Shown: positions 24,901 to 36,900 of the stretch, piece after piece
Layout: every line of letters begins with the position of its first letter
How positions within the stretch are numbered: the first letter of the stretch is position 1
NCBI RefSeq assembly: GCF_009727055.1
Contig: NC_052358.1
Span: 43,279,243 to 43,343,242 of the forward strand
Length of the DNA: 64,000 nucleotides
Source: Benincasa hispida
Taxonomy: Eukaryota; Streptophyta; Magnoliopsida; Cucurbitales; Cucurbitaceae
Direction of reading: 5' to 3'
Translations under genes and position numbers: made by a program
The notes under the pieces: generated by a model
The model's database searches: none
The model's input: the letters and a program-made list of their open reading frames with translations, nothing else
What the model was told of the DNA's origin: nothing

Positions 24901-27900
24901 ATCCTATCACGACACGGAAGTTGAGGTTCCTTCATACCCATAGAATGAACTCAAGAACTAACATCCAAGTGACTGCCCAAACCCAGGAGTCATAGAGGGA
25001 CATGAATGTGGATTGGACAATGTTTTCTAAAAAAAAAAGGGAAACAAGATGTGATGAAAAAGAAACTAATGCTCAAAGTACAAATGAAGAAACAAACATA
25101 ATACGAATGAGGATTAAACAATGTACTTTGGTAATTTGTGTTTTTAGTGCAATAGTTAGAAACTAATTGGTAAACCAGATACCTTTTTCCTTTGTTTGGG
25201 GGTATCTTTAAATCATGCTTTCATTTATTTTATTTATTTATTATTAGTATTAGTATTAGTATCATTGATAAGAAACAAATTTCATTGAGGTATGAAATCA
25301 AGGTTTCATTTAGAATAAATAAAAGAATACAAAATGATACACAAAAACATCACCCAAACACGGAGCAAAAACAACACCTAAAGATCTAACAAAATAAAAT
25401 GGCTCAGATACAGCACCTTGCGCCTTCTGTTATCCAAAGGCTGGACCTCAATAGCCAGATAGGTGTCAACATCATCCGCAGTAACACGATAGTTTGGTTG
25501 CTTCGCCCCTATTATAATCATTTAAAGCAGCATAAGATTTATTAAAGAGGGGTGGGCGGTGAGGAACAAAATGTAATACACACATTAGAAGTGATACCTT
25601 CAATGTAATTTACAGATCCATCTTCCAAATGGCGTACCCACTACATTTTGAAAACAAGGACCATTACTTACAAAACAATAGTTAAATAGCTCAGCAATAA
25701 TTCTTGAAGTTTGCAGCGTCATACGTTTTAAGGGTTTTGACATTCCTAAATTGGAAAGTAACAGAAGAACATCCAGGAGCATATTGAAAAATGTCATGCA
25801 TGGGTAAAGAGAAAAGGTAGAACTATTTTTGTCTTTGGACTAGACCACTTGAGCATTTTGACTGGTTGGATTCATTTAAAAGCATAAGTGTAAATGAACT
25901 TGAACGTGAAAGAATAGTAACCCGTTGGAGAATAGTCGTTCACTCTCTGGAAATTCAGAAAATCCTCAAACCCTAAAAGGTTAAAAATAGAATGCTTCCC
26001 AATTTTAACAAATTTCATTAAAATAATAACTGTAAATGAACTTGAAAGTTTCACACCATAAAGAAGCATGAATCTAAACTAGATCAACTCTTCATACCAC
26101 TCTAAATATTTCCTTTCAAAGACTCTTGGATTGCTTTTATTCAACATGTCCCACACCAAAGCTTTTATAGCATTAACACATGAAATCTTTGCTCTACATT
26201 AAGTTTTACACCACAAGAAACTGGAAAATAATTTTCTCCGACATTTATTAAAATCCACATTCCATAGAACTACTGAATGGTCTGAATATCTCATTCCAAA
26301 ATGGAGACGGAGCAAAGTTACGCATCCAATGAGTTACTAACATAAGTAACTATTCATTTTAGTGTAAGCATCAGACTTCCAGATACAAAGAGCAAAAGCA
26401 GATTAAAAAAGGTAGAAAATTGGGCTAATGAAAATGGACCTCAAAGTTACAGCTAGTTGTTCCATTAATTGAGTATCCACATGCTTGGAGATCTTGTCCT
26501 GGAAAGGCTTCGCCAGATATTTGAAGGGCCTCAATAGCAGGTAATGGATCATCATCTAAAGCCAAAAGTGAACCCCGTTAAATAAGAACTATTACTGGCA
26601 CGCTAACAACAAGGACAGAAAAATTATATTTGCCTTCAGAAAATGAAGGTGAAGGTTCCTCGAGAACTGGAGGCAGAATTGGAGAATGAGAAGAGCTTGG
26701 CTCATCAAAAGCGGCAGGAGGAGGGGATTGCCCAGAACTCCAGTTGGTGATAGTTTCTCTCTCTGTTTGGTGGACCACATCCTGGTCATCAATCTCACTA
26801 TTGCTTACAGGTTCACGGAATGTCACCTGTTTGTTTGTTCCTTCACTGTTTGAACCAAGTAGAGTATCAGAAGTAAGTTTTGGAGGAAATATCAAGAAGA
26901 TCACGGGGAACATAAGCAATGAAAAGACATGTTTTTCTTTGGGTAAAAGAAACATATCATTGATAAATGAAAATGCATGTTATTAATAGTAACAAAGCGT
27001 ACAACAATGTTTGATTCACTATTAGCTGCCAACTGTTAGGTTGGAAAAGATTAAGAGAGTTCTACTTGTTATACTGCAACTTGATTCAAGCTTTTAAAAG
27101 GTTTCATCATTCTTCATAATATTTCTATGCTCTCAACTTCTTCCCATTTTATGTATCAGTATCCTTACCAACCCATGAACAGTTCATTGAAACTAATAGC
27201 TTCTTTAAAGCAGCATTACACCTAACAACATTACCAACAACAATATCAAAATATCATTCCCATAATAGATTTCTCCCTGACAGACGTTTCCAAGGACTTC
27301 CAAGTCTTCTCGAAGTGAACAATATAATAGATTTAGGAGAACGTTTGCTCCCATGCTAACAATCTCAACACAAACAAAAAGGAGAACATTTTCTCTCGGG
27401 CTTCATTACTGATAAACAACATGAAAAGTAAATAGATTTACAAGATTGGAGACTTGGAGTGCTGAAGACAAACGAAAGTAGGCATCATTAAATGTGGCAT
27501 GTGCTTTCATGAAAAATAAGACTTAAAATAACGTACACTACAATACAATTTTTAGAATTTTCCAAACCCAGACGTCAAATAAAGACATTAAACAGTACCA
27601 ATCAAAAAAATAATGTAAGAACTTTGGATTTTGGAAGCAATTTCCTTATCATCCACGAAAGTAGCATTTACTTCTTCTTCTAACTTCACATCTTGATCTG
27701 GTCTAGTCCCTTCAACTTCCATTTTCATCAGATGTCCCCGACCAGAAGTTTAGTCCCCCTCCAACTTCATCTAAAAGAACCTCATTGACTTCTTTAAAAG
27801 AATTGATTCCATGAACTTCGGGGCAAAGCAAAATCACCCTCATGACTTATTTAAGACTTTAACAGGGGTGAGAAATCTCAGCGGAATTCAATCAGCATCT

Positions 27901-30900
27901 CCCCAACAACCCTCCAACCTCTTTTCTAAGACCCGGTTGAAATTGGAACCAAAATAACATTCCTAACACCTTCGTAAAAAGAAGAAATTTCTGAATATCA
28001 ACCGAACTTACTGGACTTTTTATGAACTCAAGGAATTCTACGTCCCCTCTCAACTGATTGAAGAAACTACCATTCAAAAGACTGGGTTGATTAAAAGAAT
28101 GCTCCAACAAGGGNNNNNNNNNNNNNNNCCCCCCCCCCTTCCAGCAATAAATTTCCATGGAGTGAACAAACAAATAAAGATCTGCTGACGTTACTACAAC
28201 TAATTTCCATGCAGAAAAAGAAACGACTTGCAAGAAGAAGTAATTGCCCTTCTTTCTGTCATTTTCGATCAATTGCTTTGTCCAAAGAAGGGATTCCCAC
28301 TTTTCAGTCCCCAACTCGGCCGAGGGTTTCTCTTGTAGTTCACTTTTCCATACTCTCTTCTCTATCCCACTGCAGGCACCTTTACGTTCTTCTCTTTTTG
28401 CCTTTTTGAAAGGTAAAGATTTCTAAGAAAGTGAAATTCTTTGCCTTTGACAAGTTCTGCATGGGAGACTGAACACTTGAAAAGCACGCAAAAAGTGCTT
28501 TCTTAGGCTTAGAATTTCATTGGTTTTGTTGTTAATTTGTATTCATGGATCCTTTTCTTTGTCAAATTTGTAAAAACCGAGATTTTGAGCTGGAATAGGC
28601 TAACTGGAGTTAAAAAAGATGAAAATACCCCTAGGGAGATCAAAGGTTGACCTAACCTAGGGTTTGTGTAAAGATGAAAAGGGCTGAAAAAGGCACCCAC
28701 AGCACTATACTCGACACTTCAAACCCGAGAGTGAAAAACAGGATAGTTCTGCGGCACCATAGAAAAAAGACATGTAGTGTTGTGGCACTGGGAGGAATTT
28801 GCACCAGCGCCATGGCACTACGACCAATTTTTCATAAATTTCACGTTTTTCCATCAGATGAGGGGAGTTCAATTAGAGCCTCCATGGGGACGATCGAGAG
28901 CCGATTTCTGGATAAAGGCAACGACTGAGAGCTCTCAAAGAATTAGATGATTGAGGAGATTGTTGGAGGGCAATCCCGAGCTTGAAGACAAGAATCAAGA
29001 GCCCAACTTGCTTCCCTTTCCCTATTTAGTCTTCTTCTTTTTCTCTGTATTTTTGGATACGTTATGAACTGGCGATATTTGTATCGTAACATGAGTTGTT
29101 GAGTTCGTAGTTCTTTTTAAAAAAATGAAACAAAAAACTTTTCATTGATATAATGAAAAGAGTCCAATGCTCAGATTACAAGGAGACATAATGATGCAAA
29201 AAGACGAGATAAGGACATCAACAGGCGCAGCCAGCCATCTCAACTAGGTTGACACCACCCTGGCACCCTCATCATATCCCAAAAGATACAAGATGAAAAT
29301 GTCAATGTTTAACCTAAAGAGAAAATAATACAACTCAATACAACTCAATAAGCTCTTAAAAACTAAGAAATAAAGTAGCATCTAAATCTAGTGAAGTAAA
29401 AGCTCTCCAATTGAGACAAATGTCTTGCACCGAGAAGCTTGAGAATGCCTTGGAAAGTGAACACCAGGTGGATGCATTAAGTCTGGCCGCTTCAAAATGA
29501 TTTATCCACGATAAGGATTTTTTATGAAAAATTATTTGGTTTCTTTCAAACCAAATTCCAGCAAGCAAAGACTTCACCACATTTATCCATAGAAGATTGG
29601 CTTGCTTTTTAAACTTAGGACCACCCAAGATTTGAACAACATTATTTTCAAAGGAAGCACCGAACACACATGAAGATGTCAAGGAGTTTCAGCCAGCATG
29701 CCCTAAAGAAGCGGCAATTAAAAAGTAAGTGCGGGAGACCTTCACCTGCAGAAAGACAAAGTGGACAAATTGAAGGGGATAAAAAGTGAGTAGACATTTT
29801 CACTTGAAGAGCTGAGGAGCAATTAAACGTTCCAAAAATCATAATCCAAATAACAATATTGATTCTTTTTGGACCGTTGGACTTCCATAGGCTTTTGTAA
29901 ATATGGTGATCGATGGCCACTGAAGCAGCTAGGCACTTTGATAAGGATTTGACTGAGTAACTTCCTAAAGAGTCTAAAGCCCAAAATCGGGTATCATCAT
30001 GAGCCTCCACCTTCTTTCCATTCAAGCACCGAAGGAGTTGAGAAAATTCCAAAATTTTTTTCTTTTAACAATCTTCAAAAAGGTAATATTCCATGATGGA
30101 GTTGATATGTCCCAATGATTGAAAATAGACCCTTTGGGCAGAAGAGTAAGCCTAAATAATTGAGGAAAACGAAGACTTAGGCTTGAGTTATCAATCCAAG
30201 AGTCTTGCCAAAAGGATATTCTTTTACCATTACCCAACTCAAACTGGGCAAATGCTTCTACTTGCAGCCATGCTTTAGAAATGTTGATCCATGGGCTAAG
30301 GAGACTATGCCAGTCGAAATGGTCTTTGCCATGAATATTTTGGATCACTTTACACCATACGAAATCAGACTCATGTAAAAATCTCCAAACCCCATTTTGC
30401 CAGCAATGCTAAATTTTGGTTCCTTAATCCACCAAAACCAAGGCCACCATCTTTTAAGGATTTAGAAACCATTTCCCATTTAACCAGGTGGTTGATTTTA
30501 CTCCTTTTGTCATCTTCCCAGAAGAAATTAATTATGCACGAAAGTGATAGGAGAGTAATGGAGATCAATAATGAAAGGTCTTACCGTTGCATCTAATTGA
30601 TTAGTTGCATGAAAATGAATTGATGATTAGATGTTAGAAAGGTTGAGCTCAAAAGGGGAAACCTGGATTGACTTCTAGGTCTATAGTTAGCATTAAATCA
30701 GTCTAAGAGTTAAACAACTAGTTCAGTTAATCCATTAACGAAATCATGCCCTAGGACGTATTTTAGTCTAGTTTCGCCATGTTTCAGTATTTATTTTTTT
30801 CCTTGGGTTTAGATTAGATTAGTTTTTATCAAAAGTCGACCTCCTAGATAAAACCAAAACGATCTCTTAGTAGCTAAAAGAATTCTATAGCTTGATGTGC

Positions 30901-33900
30901 GTGCTTGTGCGTATTAACACTCAAGACTGTCTCTAGAGAAATTTCTTCTTTTTGTGTTGCACCGAGAATGTTGTGTTCTAAAAATGCAACAATAGGACCT
31001 TGATCATTTACTTCCGAATGGTTTGCATTCTACAACCTTACTTGAACAGGATTTGTTCTATTGGTTGTACAACTATGTCCTTGAGTTCTAAGGATGGTTT
31101 GCATTCTCTTTTTGAAGTCGGTGGGTCATCCTTTTGGTGGTACAAAGAAGACAATTTGTTGGCTCTAATGCGTGCTTTCTTTTGTAGTTTATGGGGCAAA
31201 AGGAATAGCAAGCTTTTTCGGGACTCTTTCTTTGTTGATTGTTTTATGGAGTTCGTTTTATCTACTGCTTTTTCATGGTGCAAAACAAAGCACCATTTAT
31301 CTCTTTTGTAACCACCTTTAGGTATTTGAGGTTCTCTCCTAATTTCATTTATCAATAAAATGTTTTTTACCCCAAAAAAAAAAGTCTGTGTTTTAGAGTT
31401 CCGTCACTTTGTTTTGCTATGCTGTGAGAAATTCGGCTTGATGGAGAGTTTTCGAGGGGCTGAGAAATCTTGAGAGGAGTTTTGGTAAATGGCTAGATTA
31501 AATACTTCTTTATGGGTGTTTTGGTAATTGAGGTTTTTGTAATTACTAGCTTGGTCTCATTCTTTGGCATTTGAGTCCGTTGTTGTAGCTAGTGTTGGGT
31601 AGGATTTGGGATTCATAATTTGGACTTGTTTTTTATGCCGATTGGCATTTTGCATTTCTAAATAAATCAAGATAATTCGGGCAGATACAATTATAACCTT
31701 GCCGAGGATGAAAAAAGAGAAGTGCACCAAAACATCTCACAATCAAATCCCATAGTTCAAGACACTCCATAGCGCTAGCATAGTAGCATTAAAGACCTAG
31801 AATTCTTTCCTCCCAAATTTTTCAAAACACTACAGAAGACTAAGATATCAGAAGTGCTGGGTTACCAGGACATAACTGTCAATACAAAGAAATGTTTCCT
31901 CGTAAAGAACCCAGGCCATGGCAAATTTATTAAAACGTTTGAACCAAAAGTGAAGAAAAGATGGTTACTGTCTTCAGCCTCTATTTTTTCCCCTTATTAT
32001 TTCTCCGGATGGGATTCGAACCCAGGACACAGAGTTTCTCTTATTATTTCTAGGAAACAAATACTTCCTTGGCAAGATGAAATATACAAAAAGATGTGAG
32101 AAAAACATCACATGCTAAAGGAAGTCATGTAAGAGCCTTCCAATCAGCCAAAAGGTCATTTAATATATAATTTGCAAAGAGAGGATAATGTTTACACCAT
32201 TTTTTTAAGGGGAAAAAAGATACGGAACTTTTCATTAAGAAAATGAAAAGAGACTAATGCTCTAAAGTACAAAGGAAACCAGAACATAAGAAATAATCAC
32301 AAAAGTCACAAAAGCCACAAAAGGTACAAACAAGATAACGTTTACACCAATTAAAAGCAGGTATAAGTAACATATCTCTAAATTTATCAAAAGAAGTTGA
32401 AAGTCTAATGGTTCTTCTCAATCCAAAGTGTCAAAAGAAGAAGGGAAAAAAACTCTGACGATCTGTAGTCAACGGATTTCTTTCTCCTTGCAAAGGCATG
32501 ACTCTTCAAGGATTGATAAGAGAAGGGCTTTCATATTGGTTGTGAGAGGAGCCATTCCTACTGGAGTTTAAAAGCAAATCATCCAATAGAAGCCCTTGAA
32601 AAGTCATAATTAAATTCAAAGCTTACAAAAAAAAGTTCTATTTCCTTTTCTTTGTATCTTGAACATTAGTCTCTTTCCATATTTCAGTGAAAAATTCTGT
32701 TTCCTTTTCAAAAGGAATAATAATAAAAAAAAATCAGACCTTTTATGGAGTCTCACAAATCAAATTAGGAAATGGGAGAAATTTTGGCGGACTGCTCTTC
32801 CAGGAGGTATGTGTGAGGCCATCGGTTATTCATTTTTTTTTTCTTTTTTGAAACGAAAACAAGTCTCTTCATTGAAATAATGAGATGAGACTAATGCTCA
32901 AAGTACAAGTTATTCATGTTTATGAGAGGAAGGGTAAAAAGGGGAATCACTTGGGAGGTAGGAAGCAAAACGGTTAGAGGAGGTAATCACTGGGTGAGTG
33001 GGGACCATGGAATGTGGGGGAGGTTTAAGAAGGGTTTTGGGGAGTGAGGGATGGTAGGAAGAATTTGGGTGAGCAACTGGCTCTTGGGAAGGATCTTCAG
33101 CCCTCTATAATGTGCCGAGAGTTTACTGGTTCTATATTTCATATATTGTCTTTGTTTTTTCCTTTGAATATTGTGATAGTTGAATTTCCTAGAAGTAAAC
33201 ATATAATATAAGGGTGTTTGCCTTGTGATTTCTTGAAATACTTGTTTCTTGTTGGGATTTTCTTTTTTTATATGATGTATATACACATCCATGAGTGTCT
33301 CGGCCGGATTACGTGCACCTCAACTAATCTCAAGGGACAACCCGCCTGACCCTACAACATTTGAGTGTCAAGGAAACTTGTAGGATATCAAATGTCATGG
33401 ATTGAACCCATGACTCCTCAACCCTTTGCCTTTTTTTATGTTCCCACTACCACTAGGCCAACCCATGATGGTTGGGATTTCTTCTCTTTCTTTCTTTCTT
33501 TCTTCTTTTTTTAATATGAAAACAACTTTCATTGAGAAAAAATGAATACACAAGCATACAAAAACCAAGCCCACAAAAAGGAGACTCCCTTTACAAGAAG
33601 GGAATCCAACTATACAAAATCATGTCTATAGAATAATTACAAAAAACCTTCCAGATCGAAGCCCAATGAGAAACATGAAAACAAACAAGAGACCAAATCT
33701 CTCTAGCATCCCTCTCAATCCCCTAAACACCCTACCATTCCTCTCACCCCACAGCACCCAAATAATAGCACAAACACTAGCAAGCCAGAGAAAACGGCCT
33801 CTCTCCCCAAACAGTGGATTGAGGAGGAACTCCTTGATCATATCTCTAGCAACTCTATGTCGAGCACACATCATGCCAAACATTTGGAAGAAAGAGTCCC

Positions 33901-36900
33901 AGACAAAGGTCGCAAACTCACAATGTCAAAAAATATGATCCAAGTCTTCCTCTACTTTCCAAAAAAGGAAGGATACAGCAGAAAGGCCTAACAAACGACG
34001 ACGTCTTTCTAACCAACCTATCCAACATACTAATACAGTCGTGAAGAAGGCCGTGAAGAACCTTCCAAGTGAAGAATCTCACCTTTCTTGGGACCTTAAT
34101 CCTCCACAGCGACACTCACCCAAAGGTGAAGGAATAACCAAACATTGGAAGAAAGACTTACACGAGAACCCTTCCATTGGATTAGGGCTCCAAACTCACA
34201 TCTCTCCTTCTAAGACAAAAGGGGTGACTCTTAAGAAAAGAAATGAGAGCAACTACATCCGTTGTTTACCTATCGAAAAGAGCACGATAGAACCTGAACT
34301 AAAATGAGCAAGAGCTCCCTGTCCACACGAGAAAATCAATCACCAAATGATTTTTAAAGGAAGTGATGTAGCCTAGGAGATAAAAGGAGAGAAATCTCCA
34401 AGAACCAATATTGTAAATCTTTTATTGGAATGAATATGTGTTTGATACAAGAGGGGAAGGTTCCTATTTATAGAGCTTTATTACAAGTGAGGGTAAAAAG
34501 TGAATTAACCTAGAATATTACCTAATTACCTGATTAATCCCTATTCTTCTTACATCATTCTACCCCTCCAAAAAGAAAACTCGTCCTCGAGTTTTAAAAA
34601 GAAAAAAATTATGAACAAAACAAGGAATGAAAAACTTGTTCAATGGAGTATGATCAAACCAACCTCCTATATTTTGAACAAAAATATTAAGATCAAAGGG
34701 ATAAATTCGAGACAAAAAATCCAATATTGCCACCAAAAGATGAACTTCTCCATCGGCCATAAACCCAAAAAAAGAGGTTTCCTTCAAGTTCATTCAAAAC
34801 CGTGTTCAAAGGAACAATCACTAAAAAAACGACCTTTCAAAGAGCACCGTTCAAGAATCACATATTTTTTATCATTTGCTTCAAGTTCTTCGACGGTTTG
34901 GTGATCCATTTCCAACACAATCAATGCGTCGTTGTTCTTGCTCGGTTCTTGCTTGGTGTTCGATACCTCTTTTCCATCTTCTTTGTTGGATTTTTAATCT
35001 TCACCTGAGACAATTTCTGAATTAACATCTTCAAACTCTTCTTTCTCTTCTTTTTTCTTTTACTTCGTTTGCATGATTTTTGTCCCAGTTACCTTAGTTA
35101 ACTACATGGGTCTTAACAAGATTTTTCCCAATTTAATCACCAAGATTTTCTATTTGAAAAGGGTCCAACCGTAGTTCCTTTGTTTTTCTTCCATATATGA
35201 AATCAATCCGTTCTTGAAATCTTGCAAATGAATTGATAAATGAACAACATATTGAGTCATTTTTCCCCATGAACGTTGGATTTCTTTTGTTGTTTTCTTT
35301 ATTTCCTCTAATGCTACAGGATCAAAGTAGGCATTTCGTTGGATTCTTGGATATGTTTCAATCTCATAGTGGGTATAGAGTTCATCCATTGATTTTCTTA
35401 AATCAACCTTTCTTGATCGTGTTTCACAACCAAAAGAATAATTTTGAGTCTTGAACGTTCTTCTTGGGCTGTAAAAATCCATGTTTGATGATTCTTAATG
35501 ATTATTTAATTCATCTAACTCCCAATCTTTACATTGATTTCTTGAAAAATGGGTTTGATTGGATCATTGAGCCCTTTTTCGATATTGTTGCCTTCTTATT
35601 CCATCCCAAATTGACTTAAAAACGTCTCCAGGGTCACTAGAATCACTAGAATCAAATTTCCAATATGGATAACAATAGGTTCTTTGAGAAAATTGAGCAT
35701 AGGCAAAATTAGTGTGTTGAAATTTGTCTTCTAAACACTTGAGTCAGGATCCCAACATTTTTTTTGGAAGTAAAATTGATTTTCTTGCCTATACAAACTG
35801 CTGTATTTTTCTTGGACATCTTTTATCGGCAATAATCCATTCTTGCAAAATCTTGAAAAATCTTTGGTTTCTTCTTTCTTTCTTAGAATTTCAAGGGTTC
35901 CCCCCAATTAGATGTGGGTTTTTTAGCAACGAGCACAACTCATGAAGCTCCCTCTTATGATCAGTGTCACCAAAAGTTTCCCGGTCTTTCACCGGCGGCA
36001 GTAACGTGGGCCCAGATGGTTGCTCTAGTACCAAATTGATGCAGCCTAGAAGATAAAAGGAGAGAAATCTCCGAGAACCAAGATTCCAAATCTTCTATTA
36101 GAATAAATAATATGTTTGATACAAGAAAGGAAGATTCCTATTTATAGGGCTTTATCACAAGTGGGGTAAAAAGAGAATTAACCTAGAATATTACCTAATT
36201 ACTTAATTAACCCCTATTCTTCTTACATCAGGAAGACAAATGATACAACTAAGGAAATAACCCACAGAAAGGTGTCCCTCCCAACTAGTGATCTTCCCAA
36301 AAATATGTCTCTCTCCCATCACCCACCACACACTGGACCCAAAGAACAAAAGCAGAAAGCTCTTTTGAAATCTCTTTCCAAAGATTCTGGTAGGTGCCTT
36401 TAACCCCTTTAGCCAGTCACTCGAAAGGATGGGGATTTTCGGTTTGCAGGGAAGATAATACCTAACAACAAAAATGATGACACAACCGAGAGGCTTCCTC
36501 GAGTTAACAGGCTATTGCATGCGCTTTGTGAAAGACTATGGGGGCAATAGCATCACCTCTCACTAACCGGAAATTAAGATGATCCAAATCAATGATCGAA
36601 AATTAAGATTACCACTCTTGAGAAAATTATAAAATTGAACAAAAGATGATGTGGGGGATTCCATAGCATAATGAAGTTATATGTCATTGATGAGATAAAA
36701 GTAATGTTGTAAATCAACATTCATCTCTGGACAATACTAACACATTTGGCATGCAACATAAAATATGCAATGAAAGCAGAACGCACCAACAATGGAGATG
36801 GTTGTTATTGTATTCAGTTCAGTAGCAGTCTTCATGTGACCAGGCTCACCTGCTTGCATGATGTGAATACCTCCCCAAATCATCTGGTTCCAACTTTTTT

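Larger units (their letters stand above)
33503..36440 (-). mobile_element. LINE remnant A (split by a nested LTR element)
   Basis: Minus-strand L1-type LINE: T-run and tail hairpin at 33503-33540, then in 5'-ward order the C-terminal region ([16 protein letters not shown] at about 33770-33720; [20 protein letters not shown] at about 34110-34055), up to 34363. The nested element 34364-36230 then interrupts, and the LINE resumes at 36231-36440 (the region equivalent to 40440-40640 of LINE B). It is 5'-truncated at about 36440. It is clearly the same family as LINE B in the neighbouring intron. Confidence 0.85.

Noticed and set aside
27892..28314. Extra exon of the AIR9-like gene
   Set aside because: No splice sites fit the phase 2 needed after exon 11, and the direct junction 36850 to 26845 keeps the frame; the segment looks like LINE ORF1.
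31996..32040. tRNA gene or SINE on the minus strand (GGTTCGAATCCC)
   Set aside because: A perfect B box and short stem are present, but no A box or cloverleaf could be found upstream.
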